Part shown: positions 1-10,944 of the stretch, one piece after another
Layout: each line of letters begins with the position of its first letter
Position numbering within the stretch: the stretch's first letter is position 1
NCBI GenBank assembly: GCA_037576195.1
Contig: CM075102.1
Span: 29,446,745 to 29,510,744 of the forward strand
DNA: 64,000 nt
Reading direction: 5' to 3'
DNA from: Phytoseiulus persimilis
Taxonomy: Eukaryota > Arthropoda > Arachnida > Mesostigmata > Phytoseiidae
Made by a program: the position numbers and the translations under genes
Notes under the pieces: generated by a model
Database searches by the model: none
Seen by the model: the letters and a program-made list of their open reading frames with translations, nothing else
Told to the model about the DNA's origin: nothing

Positions 1-227
1 GGGAGGGAATCGAGTTGCCATAAGGATGTGGACAACGTAATTATCGGGGATGATTCCGCATGCTGCTTCATGACATATGTTTCACTCTTGTCGTTTGTGA
101 TCGTGTTTCATCTTTCCGTATATCTTATCATCTTTGTCGCGTGTTTCATCTCTTCAGAATAGTCGCGACAGGATTCGACTCTTTCTTCGTCCTGTCCCGA
201 ACATTTTTCGCATCCGAGGCGTACCTG

Positions 228-232
228 CGCCG
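228..232. repeat. Target-site duplication CGCCG, left copy
   Basis: CGCCG immediately outside the left CACAGTG end, repeated exactly at 1700-1704 outside the right end. Length (5 bp) and composition fit Transib integration. Confidence 0.75.
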
Positions 233-815
233 CACAGTGGGCGATTTGTGCTCGAAATTATTTTCGGCGATTTTCGCTGAAACTGATGTTATTTCATTAT
301 TTTTTACACAGAAGCTGACGTCGTATGGAGTCGAGGCGGTGGCTTCGGATAGACAGGATCGAGGTCTACAAGAAGAGTTAACCAACACTCCATTCGCAGA
401 CGGTCCCTTTTAGTACTAGCTAGTATATAACGCTATATTAGAGCGGATAGTGCTCCGCGGATAACCGGCCCCATTGCAATCCTAGCCGACTGCCCACACT
501 CAGGAGAGTCCAACTGACCAGTTTTCAGCTGCCCCTTCGCACCTCGAGACACAATATACACGAAAATTTGGAAGAAAAGGGGGTGTTTTTGGCCCCTTCC
601 GACTGATTTTTGATCTTCATTTCTGACGCTTGTTCTCGGCTCCACGGGCAGCGAGCTCGATCAGAATGACTGTTATCGCCATAATACTCCATAGATCCTC
701 AGAAAAAAAAGCCTTCCGACCCGATCCGATCACTGGAAGTGTGTGTTTCAACTAACTCGCCTCGATTCATCATCATCACCATGATCATCATCATCATTGG
801 AGTCGACGAAAAGCA
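233..815 (+). repeat. Left inverted arm of the foldback element
   Basis: About 583 bp that match the reverse complement of 1118-1699 almost base for base. The match ends at a GGAGTCGA-GAAAAGCA block near 800-815, beyond which the two sides diverge. Near its inner end is a CAT/ATC-rich trinucleotide stretch (about 768-798). The same 70-codon open frame appears mirrored in both arms (minus 433-645, plus 1287-1499). It looks like a by-product of the repeat rather than a gene: it has no recognisable motif and no splice context. Confidence 0.9.
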
Positions 816-873
816 CCCATGCACACCATATCATGCACACCATGCTGGTGTCATCTAATCCGCTCATTTTCAG

Positions 874-972
874 TTACAGGGAGCTGCGAGTGCGAGATGA
901 CGATGAATATGACGAGGACGTTTTGGAGCTCTTAGAGAGTCGAGGAGGATGATGACTCCGACTCAGAATAAA
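874..972 (+). pseudogene. Acidic 3'-exon-like tail inside the foldback element
   Basis: In the centre of the element a splice-acceptor-like CGCTCATTTTCAG (861-873) precedes a 25-codon frame, 875-952, rich in Asp/Glu (DDDEYDEDVLELLES). It ends at TGA and is followed by AATAAA at 967-972. Shifting frame by one base near the stop would continue into another acidic run ending in TAA just before the AATAAA, so a small indel may have truncated the tail. Acceptor, acidic C-terminus, stop and poly(A) signal together look like the last exon of a captured or ancestral gene. No homologue is recognised and the origin is inference. Confidence 0.35.
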
Positions 973-1117
973 GTCGATCGATCGCCTGCATCCAACTATG
1001 TTGATCGTTCTTGGATTTGAATTCATCGGTTCCTACCCTGCACGCGTGTTCCCTTGCATTTCAGGCGTCCAGAAACGCGAAAGTCACTAGTGGCTTTGGG
1101 TGGGACTCAAGGCGAAT

Positions 1118-1699
1118 TGCTTTTCTTCGACTCCAATGATGATGATGATCATGGTGATGATGATGAATCGAGGCGAATTAGTTGAAACACACACTTCCAG
1201 TGATCGGATCGGGTCGGAAGGCTTTTTTTCTGAGGATCTATGGAATATTATGGCGATAACAGTCATTCTGATCGAGCTCGCTGCCCGTGGAGCCTAGAAC
1301 TAGCGTCAGAAATGGAGATAAAAAATCAGTCGGAAGGGGCCAAAAACACCCCCTTTTCTTCCAAATTTTCGTGTATATTAAGTCTCGAGGTGCGAAGGGG
1401 CAGCTGAAAACTGGTCAGTTGGACTCTCCTGAGTGTGGGCAGTCGGCTAGAATTGCAATGGGGCCGGATATCCGCGGAGCACTATCCGCTCTAATATAGC
1501 GTTATATACTAGCTAGTACTAAAAGGGACCGTCTGCGAATGAAGTGTTGGTTAACTCTCCTTGTAGACCTCGATCCTGTCTATCCGAAGCCACCGCCTCG
1601 ACTCCATACGACTTCAGCTTCCATGTAGAAAAAAATGGAATAACATCAGTTTCAGCGAAAATCGCCAAAAATAATTTCGAGCACAAATCGCCCACTGTG
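1118..1699 (-). repeat. Right inverted arm of the foldback element
   Basis: Reverse-complement partner of 233-815, about 582 bp, with scattered substitutions and single-base differences. Its outer end, CACTGTG at 1693-1699, is the mirror of the left CACAGTG and is followed directly by the second copy of the CGCCG duplication. The transcript of one strand across both arms could fold into a hairpin several hundred bases long. Confidence 0.9.
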
Positions 1700-1704
1700 C
1701 GCCG
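1700..1704. repeat. Target-site duplication CGCCG, right copy
   Basis: CGCCG directly after the right element end. Removing the element and one copy gives an uninterrupted pre-insertion site reading GTACCTG-CGCCG-TCAGTG. Confidence 0.75.
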
Positions 1705-4700
1705 TCAGTGAAACGCAGCGAATAAGGGATGGAATCGTGGCCGGGCATTCCAGCCGTCTTCGGGGACGAACATGCGGGGGAATAGGATGAATGAAACGAA
1801 TCGTGGAAGCCTGGGCGCTAGATTGACTGCCTCAATCCGGAACACTTGGGGCTTTGAAATCCATGGACTGCTCATCGAGCTGCACGGCCAGCGGTCGAAA
1901 GTTTGCGCTCCTGCATCAGCTATGAGCGGCCATGCTGTGATCGCTCGAAATGAATGAGATTTCTCGCGCAGACAGTCAAGGAGTTCGATGGGACCAAATA
2001 TCCTCATGTCGGCGTCATGGAGGGTGGTCCGATTCCTCGTGCGTTGGTTGTTGAGAACCTCTCGCATAAAACCGTGAGCCAGCTCAGATATGATGTTGCG
2101 TTAATGAAAGATAATGATAACAATAAAATCTCGTCTTTCTCGCGATAAAAGGGCAGTCTCGACAGAGCGCCAAACTCGAATACATGGTCAGGCAGCTCTT
2201 GCAAGTTGGGAAATATCTTCAGGCCATTCCCTATGAACGGAGAACCCTCTTTGCAAGGCAGGTTTCGGAAATCAGAATATCGGCACAGCTCACCATTGCA
2301 TAGACATTCGAAAGAAAAACCGGACATTTAAAGGCATGGATGAACCTCTTCACGATGAACGGTATCCTCTGTTTGGAAAAAAAGTCTGACTGCTCCCAAT
2401 CTCTGATAGAGTGATGTTTCTCAGCGAGTGGGAACAACTATCTTGGGCCGAAAATAAACATGGACGGATCCACTCCTCGAAGACAGGCAACGTCCGATTG
2501 ACGGGCAGGTCAGACATTCGAAAAAAATATTGTAACAGACATCTTGGTGAGCTTGTCCTTATCGGTCCCACATCAAAGCCAGCTGTGAGACTACTGCAGA
2601 AATCTAGTTCCTGGAGGAAAACATCATCAATTGTGTTGCTTGTCTCGAAGCGAACCCCTCGCGTTGCTCTCCGATGACTAGACCCCGCTCAGGAGATGCT
2701 CGCGTTTCCTCCGCTGATCGGAATGATCTTGCTGCCCAAAGCTTTCCCGCGTTCCTATTCTCCCGGCGGAGTTTTCTTACTTTTGCCAGTATTTAGGGCT
2801 GGCCCCTATCCCGAATATAATCTCGATTCCCGAATAAGTGATTCATTTGATTGCGCGTTCGTTTCAGATTTTACTGATTCTTGATCTTTTCAACGCTTTT
2901 TTTTCCAACTGCCGAAAAATTTCTTCATTCATCATAATTAGCAGTCAGTGTGTGGAGGACTGATGCCAGCGGCTGCTGTACGCTTCAGGAACCAAACGCT
3001 TGGCTATCGTATGTGATCTTCTCAAGAATCACTCAACCACCCAAGGACACGGGACGGAGTATAAACTCACAAGACAGCGTCCACTTCGCATATCGTATTC
3101 GAATACACTGTAACTGTGCGAGAAGCGCACGTCCTCCGGCTCAAGACACAAATGACAAGTATCAGGTGCTCGGCTTACAGAGCTGCCCAGTTCTCTGGGA
3201 GTCCGATTTGTCTGCAGCGATTCGCAACAGGAAAGACCTGATATTTTCGACGATTTTCGAGACTTCCGAGGGATTCGAAAACTTATGCCTTTGAGATTTT
3301 TCCATCAGACGGAGCGGAGCTCATCACAGATTAGATGAGACCTTCCCCGCCAAATTCCAGACTTACTGATACAGTGTATTTCCAATGAAGTTCCAGGAGA
3401 AGAACTGGACAACAGCCTCAACTTCCAGTGGAATTACATCGCTCGAAGAACTTGAAACCATCCGATTGTTCCTGTCACCTCAATGAAGACGTTGCCGCGA
3501 CAGGTCTACGGTCAGGTCTGCTGTCACAGAAAGCACAGCGAAGAAGGCTTCTACTCGAAAATTGAAATCTGTATTTGAACTCATTGAATCGCACATATGG
3601 TGCTCTTAAATTCAGGAATGAGTCGTGTTGCAATCGTAGATCAAATTTCATCGTTCACCCATGGTCCAAGGATTTCTTCCGTCCTTCTCAGGATCTTCGA
3701 TGTTGAGTCACGGTGAAGTTCTAGTAGGAACGAGGATCCCGTCTGGGAGAATTGGCCTTCCTTGCAAACTAGAATGACGTGTTTGTCGGTTCCCGGGACT
3801 CCGCATCGAGTGTATTTCATATCGTTGCAGGGCTCACGGTAGTTTTGTCGGCACTTGGGGTTGAGCTTTCCCGTTCTGACACTCCCGCAGCCGACAGACG
3901 GCTGGCCCGCAAGTTATCGTAGAGTTCCGTTTCAAAAACTCCGGCCTCTCGTCCCTTTGAGCTGGCGATCGACAGTCAATGCGGATCTGGACTCCGAATT
4001 CGGTCTCCATCTGAATCTAACTTATCCTGCACCGTCATTTTGAGTTTCTTGCGGGACATATTCAACATGGGTTTGCCCGATGTTTTCCCGGTCACTCTGA
4101 GATCTACCTGGTATTATTATCTGTTTGTTATTTTGGTGGACCCGGGTACCAGTCTGGGCAATCTGGATGGGTCCATCTGTATCAATCTCTCGGGAAAGAC
4201 ACAGGTCACTTCTTCAGAACACAGGAAAATCTCCTAAGATGAGACCAGATGATCGATAGCGGAATGGCAACAAAGGATACCAGTTCCGAAATACGATTTC
4301 GCGAAGAAGTTCCTTCAAACGTACCTCGGTTCTCCTCTTGATGACGGAAAGAATCGACTGGACATAGCTGGCAGAGAGCTCCCACCAAGGATCCCCTCGC
4401 TTGGTGGAGCATTTGAGCGATGCGATGACGAAGTATTTCACGCGCTCCGCACCGTACGTGCAGATTCGCGCCTCCGCGAGCGGGATAACAGATTGTATGT
4501 GGTGTGATTCAGACCCGGTGGCCTGCGAGTTCGAGCCGACGGTGCCTGACCAGCGGAACACAGGCAGGAAACATCCCATGAGACCGGGTAGGCAGAGATG
4601 GAAAATTGAGCAAGCGCCCCGCATCTCGTCGGGAAGCGGTCACTCAGCGGGGAAGCGGTGCTTCGAGCTCAACGTTCAACGAAAACCCTCGCCTCTCCGG

Positions 4701-5039
4701 AATTTCAATCCAGTGAATAGAAGGACTATAGCTCCGAACTTTGAAACGGAATGCATCGGTTCTGACGCTATGAATGAACTCCTCCTTGGAGGCATGTTCG
4801 TAGTCAAGAATCCGATTGCCGCCTACCCATGAACGATGCGACATAGACGAAGCTGAATGTGAACCTGAAAAATCTTCGAAAATCCAAAATAACATGAACC
4901 TCTTAACTCCGGTCTTCATTCGATCAGACTCTGGTTCCGGACGGGGCCCGAAAGTACGCTACGAAGGCATTCGTCAAGGCCGAAGGGAAGCTTGTGGTGT
5001 CATTCATCGTGAATTCCCGACAACGAAGCTGAGCGGACG
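1705..5039. other. Region without a recognisable gene
   Basis: Open frames of 60-145 codons occur on both strands. Examples are minus 2004-2327, which is Cys-containing, minus 4214-4624 and plus 4401-4832. None carries a motif I recognise, and overlapping frames on the opposite strand look equally plausible. No transposon ends, long repeats or RNA genes were noticed. Confidence 0.4.
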
Positions 5040-5665
5040 ATGACGACCAATGGAGTTTCAGCGAATATTCCGAAAGCGAGTCCTCAAATGTAACCGTGCT
5101 CTGCCGGTGGTTCTGCTATAGATCCAAATACCATGCTGGATGGGAGGTCTCGTCCAATCGTTCCGACTGACCATAAAAAACCGATGATTGGATCGAAACT
5201 TTACTTGGTGCACATTACAGGCTGCGGATGTTGCCGCAATATGACCACATCGCACACATCGACATCGAGTACAGACACCCCAAGAGGCGCGTTGTCCCCA
5301 ATGGTGAGGTTGGGATTGCTTTGACAGAGAGTCTGACGGATTTGAGCCAGTAGTTCGGTTGAACCCGTCGTTTTGCTATTCACAGGATTTGTAGCCCGGA
5401 AGACGAGAGTGAAACACCGCCGCCGGTGGACTCCCTGGATGCATTTTATCACGATTTTGCAATGGGATCAAGCAAGGACCACTGTCAACGTGGCGTGAAG
5501 TGTTTAGGGTGTGTTACTTTGCATAGAATAATCCTGGACAGCACGGTGCCCTACGAGAACCGGCGCCCAATTTTCGGCGAGGGTATTTTCACCCCATCTA
5601 CCACAAATACCGCCGAAGTCGGCGACTTTGATGAGGCTACCGTGTCTGACAGCAATAGTGTTTGA
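5040..5665 (+). CDS. Putative small multi-exon gene, unrecognised
   Basis: A four-exon model can be threaded with consistent phases: 5040-5089 (ATG start, donor GTAACC), 5221-5303 (acceptor CACATTACAG, donor GTGAGG), 5386-5494 (acceptor TATTCACAG, donor GTGAAG) and 5542-5665 (ends TGA), for 121 residues. The second exon reads YDHIAHIDIEYRHPKRR and the last frame ends in DFDEATVSDSNSV. The third exon is ambiguous. A different frame there (SPEDESETPPPVDSLDAF) reads straight through into the last segment without an intron and looks more protein-like, but it does not join exon 2 in phase. No domain or homologue is recognised. The segments are probably exonic; the exact model is uncertain. Confidence 0.28.
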
Positions 5666-7071
5666 CGATCTTGATCGGTTCCATCATGTATTACTGGACT
5701 ACTGATATACGTTGAAATTCTCGTGCGTGTTCTCGTTGAAATCTCGTGGAGTTGGCCTGACAATCATCATGGACCGAATATTCCCAATTCATTTCATATT
5801 ATTCCTCCCCTCACTTCCACCCGTACAGCTCCACCTTCAAGGGTCAATGTTGTTGGCCGAAAGCTTCTCTCGGCGATCGATTCCAGATTTATCTGAGTCA
5901 GAGCCATGGTCTCGACTAGCTGGCTCAGGAATTCAGGTCGACGGCATGTTCGCGAAACTAAAAAGTGGAGGCGGCTCGAGATTGTGGAAAAGATGACAGG
6001 ATCGATGGATGGTTCGAGGACTCGATTCAGCCACTACATTCCGAGTATAAGTACAGGAGGGGTGGGAGCGGATGAGAATGTTGAATGGCCGAGGAGAGCG
6101 GGAGAATGTTTCGCGGATGGACAAACAGAAGGAGCGGCCAACGGGCAACATTGAGCGAGTATCCCCGATGCTGTTGACGGCAGTGGCTTTGAGCACCACA
6201 CTCTCGCAGCAGGCGAAGCGATGGCTCCGAATGATGAATTCTATCTAATCCCGCTCGGACGCTCCCTTGGGCATAGCTTGCGACAAAGATGGTGTGAGAT
6301 AGAGGGCAACGGCTCGAAAGCAAAAGGAAGACGTCGGAGCAAGAGTGTTGCACTATACAGTGAGTACGAGGGGCGTAGGAGTGATTCAAGAGAGTCGCAC
6401 ATGGAGACAGGAGGAGCACAGGGAGAAAAGCGGGCCGGACATCAGGGGGGAGGGTTGAGGACCCACTGGGAACCGGACGGCTGAGCCAAACCGATGGTAA
6501 TGGAACAGTGTGCCGTCGTAAGCTGTGAGCACTACTGGGCCTACCGACAATGAGGGAGGGCCCGGTTGGAGGAAACGGGAGGCGAAGATGGAAACGGAGG
6601 GGGCTTCTAGGGACATCAATTGAAAGACGAGAACCTACACTCTATCGAGCACACCCGCATCCCTGTGAAATGATAGCAGATCAGCAAAGCGATCGCTGCC
6701 TACTCGATGTCATGCTCCCGGTCGCAATTGTTGTACAAATGGGCGATGCGATTGCCTCGTATCTCTCCACTAAAATAGAAACGAGAGCGCTGGAGTTTCC
6801 TCTTCGCAGTCGGGTTATCGCTACGTCAAGTCCAAATGACGCGTCGAGCTTCGGAACTGGTTTTCTGCTTTCGAAGCTCGCTATTCGAAACAGGTGCGTC
6901 TCTTGCCTCCTCGCAGCCGATCGTCAGCTACTAAGTGAACTTGGAACCAGGCGTTGTTGGAGAGTCAGTGGAGGTGGCCTTCCGCCCGATGGACGCAAAG
7001 GATGACTTTTCGGAGGGCTGCCCTCTCAGTTTATGCTTCCGCCTCTCCGCGGAATCGCCCTGCCGAGTTTT

Positions 7072-7129
7072 CGCGCCCGCTCTGTCCCAATATCTCACGC
7101 GCCCGCTCTGTCCCAATATCTCACGCGCC
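7072..7129. repeat. 26-bp tandem direct repeat, about 2.2 copies
   Basis: The 26-base unit starting CGCGCCCGCTCTGTCCCAAT is present at 7072-7097 and again without change at 7098-7123, followed by the first six bases of a third copy. An exact short tandem duplication like this usually reflects recent slippage. Confidence 0.9.
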
Positions 7130-9713
7130 ACCTCCGTCTTTGGATACGGCAGCTCGTTCGCTGCATGACAGTCGCTGCTGCGGGCGGGCACCAGCTCATC
7201 TGATGCTGATCAGTGTGAGCATCGCACGGTCAACCGTTCCCATTGAAGTTCTCCGCGTGATGATCATCAGTTGGGCTGTAGAATCTTATCTCACAACGGA
7301 GGAGGAGACGGACGCCTCATCAGAGCATGTCGACATAGCGCCGCCTGAGCTGGGGGGGCAGAGTGTGGAGTAGACGAGCTGTGGCTTCGAGTGGGTTCTC
7401 AACCCCCGCTCCAATTGCGTGACCGACTCCGAGACGAAGAGCACCGATCTGATCTTTTCGGATACAGAGCCAGCTTATCACGTTCCATAGAGCTCGAGTT
7501 CAAGACATTGAGATGAACGCGGCTCATCTGAACTTTGAAGCCGCTGTTCCGAACAGATGAGCTCGACTTTCCGACTGCATCCGTTGAGAGAACGCCACGA
7601 CCCATGCGGAGGTATGAGAGACACGTCGTAGTCGATCGAAAGAGAATCGGTCTCCTCAAGATTCCTACGAGGCTCGGGACGCAGCGGAGCTCGCCAGATC
7701 GCTCCAGTATTCTTAGAGAGCACTACCTCAATTTTATAGATGGACAAGTATCCACGTATTGGTTGAAGCTGTCGCAGAGACCTAACCGCACTTTCTCCGG
7801 GAACTTCATGACTGCCCCGGTCATCGACGCCGGAGATTGGGATGTTTTCCAGCTTGATCACCAGAGAGGCGAACATACGCACGCGCGCACCTCACCGGCC
7901 TGCGAAGAGTCCGCTCGGTGGAACGGCCTTCGCAAGGAACATCCCACGCTTACCCCGTCATCATCCTCTCGAACGGAGCTTCTTATGCCGAGGTCTGTCA
8001 GGTATTTGCAGGAGCTCCCGCCTAAGCGACCTGGACTTGTGCAGGCCAGGTTTGTTCTTGAGGGGTTCTGTCTTTCGAACTTTTCATGCTACGAGGCTTC
8101 GTGCCGGTGGTTTCGTTCTTAGGGTCGCGGGTTTTTCGATTCGGGAGATCGATCCGCTGACGGAACCCGGAGCTGTAAATAGGGCAAAAACGTGCTCATG
8201 GAGCTTTATGAGACAACCGGAAGCGGATCTGCCGCTCGCCTAATCTTATGTCAGACCTACTCCGACGAATCTAATTTCTCCTCCCTTCCTGCCGGACGGA
8301 TTCACTCAAGAGACCAGGCATAAAAACCCCGAGCCTGTCTCTTACAGTCATCTTTTTCCGGCTGCGAATGCTAGAGGGGCCGAACCACGTTCTCTAAAAG
8401 TCGTGAACGAGCAGCGTGCAAACTCTTAGCAAAGCTTTCGCGGAGCTCGTTTCTTTCCGTTTGCCTTCTACTCGCGTTGCTTCATCAATTACGGTTAACC
8501 CAGCGCTCGTCTTCCTGGAGCAACAGCGCAGTTGCAGTTTCGCGACCCGAGCAGAGCACTTGGAGAACCGCAACTCGGGAGTGTCCATGGCAGCATTAAG
8601 AGCGAAGCAATGAAGTGAAAAAGCCAGACGTACAGCCTGCCGGACGTCTCCAACAGCTCTGAGTGATTCTTACTCTCAATGTATGTATGGGCTCGACTGG
8701 AGTCGGCGCACTCGGTCAGTAACACTGCAGCTTCGATCGACACCGACTCCCTACTCGAGCAGGCCGATCCCCTCTGAATCCGTTGCTCGGAGTCGGCCAA
8801 CCGTGGTGTTTGCGCGACGCCATTCACCTTTCAGAATCAGGAGAAGTGGTCAAAAGAGAGGTTTATCCAACGGGAGGGCTTTGGAATATTATCCTAGAAG
8901 AGTTCAAAACGAGCTTCCGGGGAACTTTAGAAAGGCGGAACTCAGCCGGGCTCAGAGAAACAACGAAAAACTTGCGAAAAACTGTGCTGTCAGCCGCACC
9001 AGCATCGGGGATAACTCTGGACAGCGGAGCTGTTCGTTCCCACTCCCATACTCAAGGACCCCACGGCTAACTTAGCAGCTGGCTCTGATCACTTTGCCGC
9101 CGCCCATGTGCTGTGAACCGAGTCCAGCAAGGCTTGCCGGGGTTCCCTTGGCTAGGCCCAACGGCTCCGTTCGTTTCCCCTGCGCCCACCGTAGCTTCGC
9201 TGTCTAATACCACTCGATTCGTTCCGCGGGAGTGTGCTCCCACGGCTAAGCTCTCCCAAACACACGGCCGCCCCCGAGAGCAAAGTGTGAATCGGCATGA
9301 CATGCGAGCATGTGCAGCAGGCGGCCTGTCGGCTGTTCGCCAGTCTTCTATGCGCGGTCGCGTGGTCACGTAATTGTGCAGGACAAAGATTCAACGCAGA
9401 GGCCCCTGCACTAAAAGAAGGTCCACCACTCTTCTGGGTCTGAGCGCCCGATTCATTCGCCGGGTGACAATTTCCCTCGCTCGACTGGAGGAGCCACATT
9501 CGGTCGTTCTCCTATTCTTCATAGCGATCTCCTTTTGGGAGAGGAAATTCTCCGGAAAGGGGATTCAACTTGCCGCCGACGCCGGTCTGAATACAACAAC
9601 TTGTCTCCCTGCCATCTCTGGACCCTCTCAGTCTGTATCGGTGTAATAGAATTTCAATAGATCTCCACAATCCTCTCCTCGAAGCGGCCAGCCATCCACC
9701 CGCCCCTGCGCAA

Positions 9714-9727
9714 CCCCCCCCCCCCCC
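9714..9727 (+). repeat. Poly(C) tract
   Basis: A run of 14 consecutive C. A second run of 12 C occurs at 29496-29507. Such runs are also prone to sequencing and assembly length errors. Confidence 0.85.
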
Positions 9728-10280
9728 GGAGCGCCCCTCAACATTCTATACGGCCTGGAAAACCGCTCATAGGCAATCTCAAACTACTCGGGCTGCCGAT
9801 CCGTTCTCAGGCGGTGAAAAACCGACAGTCGATCCAGCCGAAGAAGTTGCTGTATCCGGACATCCATGGAACGCACCGAGAACTTTTCGGCTGCCTTTCC
9901 TCCTCTCCCTCCGTTCCCCAGCCTGTGACTCCTCTGAGCTCCCAATTCGAAGCCCTTCGTTCTCCTCAGTTTTGATGAGAACTCACCCCGTCGTACTGCG
10001 GAGAACACACGAAAATTCTGTATCATGGAGCAGCGCGACATCCCGCTCGCGGAACCTGACGTCTCGTTTGGTACCTGCTCGACCTAATTCTTTAGAATCG
10101 GGACAGCCTGATCCCTCACTCGGAGATATTGATTTTAATTAATTCTGGGACATTCCCCTGCTTTGATTCACCCGGGGTTGAGCGAAAGACCGTCGGCCCA
10201 AGAAACTGGCGCCGTCTCACCGCCGCCGGTGAGTCGATGGCGCTCCGTCATTGACGATCATGAAAAGGAACCGATACATA

Positions 10281-10297
10281 GAGAGAGAGAGAGAGAG
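10281..10297 (+). repeat. (GA)n microsatellite
   Basis: Uninterrupted GA dinucleotide tract of 17 bases. Similar tracts are at 14948-14981 and 20337-20351. Confidence 0.9.
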
Positions 10298-10873
10298 CAG
10301 CCAGCAACCGGCTTTCAAGGCTGCGATTTGGCGATTTGTAACTCTGCCTGAGTGTAACGAAATTCATTGCGATTAGCTTCCGTTCCGACTCCGTACGGAA
10401 TTTGACTGACGTTATTATTCAAATCCCTCCCGCGATTCCCGAAGTGAACAGTAGCTCAGCTTCGATTCTTCCTCCCCCGTGTTGTTGGCTGCAATTTTCT
10501 GGTGATTGGACTGTTGAGTCGGCGCACTGGAGCACGCTGATTCATTGTTTGGCAACAATCGCGCCGACTGTCCTCAGGATGGCATACAGGCTCACACGAG
10601 AAGATAAAGGCCACTCTTCGACCTTATCGATGTTTCCGCTCAATACGTGCATGACTCGGAACCGGTCGGGCTCACAGGCGCGGTGATCTGCTCCGACTGC
10701 ATCAACAACCCCGGTGTGAACATTCGCGACAAAGTTCGAACGGGAGCCCGACCGGTACTCAATTGAGAGCAACCCAGCATCGGGATGCACCCAAGATTCA
10801 CCGAAGCAATTCAAGCAAGAAAATTGAGAAGCGACATCATCCCGGCGCCGAGCACAGACTGTTCGCTGCCTAC

Positions 10874-10944
10874 ATCATACTTGAGCCAGGTTGTTCCGAA
10901 GCCGCTTCGGAAGTGAACCTTCACTTCGACCTTGAATTCTGGAA
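10874..10944 (-). CDS. Candidate 3' exon of the astacin gene (CUB-like end)
   Basis: On the minus strand a strong pyrimidine tract and CATCAG acceptor precede an open segment reading VEVKVHFRSGFGTTWLKYD, followed by a GTAGGC donor. The pattern resembles the last beta-strands of a CUB domain (hydrophobic-Phe-Arg-Ser-Gly), the part missing from the astacin gene upstream. The phase does not fit directly: the last secure astacin exon ends in phase 2, while this frame needs phase 1. An intervening exon or a different reading is therefore required. A second minus-strand segment about 10690-10800 (LSIEYRSGSRSNFVAN) has a similar flavour. Weak assignment. Confidence 0.22.

Larger units (their letters stand above)
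233..1699. mobile_element. Non-autonomous Transib-like foldback DNA transposon
   Basis: The 1467-bp element consists of two near-identical inverted arms (233-815 and 1118-1699) around a 302-bp centre. Both outer ends read CACAGTGGGCGATTTGTGCT inward, and the element is flanked by a direct 5-bp CGCCG (228-232 and 1700-1704). Known of the family: Transib transposons have termini beginning CACWRTG, make 5-bp target duplications and prefer GC-rich CGNCG-like sites; their transposase is the relative of RAG1. All three hallmarks are met here. No transposase reading frame is present, so the element would need enzyme supplied from elsewhere. The arms differ only at scattered bases, which suggests a recent insertion or continued arm homogenisation. 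An alternative parse (GCACAGTG end, 3-bp GCC duplication) would suggest another superfamily, but it is the shorter and less specific match. The superfamily is inferred from ends only. Confidence 0.8.
5666..10541. other. Region without a recognisable gene
   Basis: No recognisable exon. It holds a 26-bp tandem duplication (7072-7129) and a 14-base C run (9714-9727). Open frames up to 195 codons (plus 7535-8122) have no recognised motif and overlap equally open frames on the opposite strand. Confidence 0.4.

Noticed and set aside
433-645. 70-codon open frame repeated in mirror image at 1287-1499
   Set aside because: It is simply present twice because it lies in the inverted arms. It has no motif, splice context or upstream exon.
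1772-1957. SIRNTWG, resembling the GT31 R-x-x-I-R-x-T-W-G motif
   Set aside because: It is more than 30 kb from the GT31 exon with the opposite-strand astacin gene between, and has no surrounding GT31 sequence. A similar GIRQSWG near 32020-32040 also lacks the hydrophobic strand expected before it.
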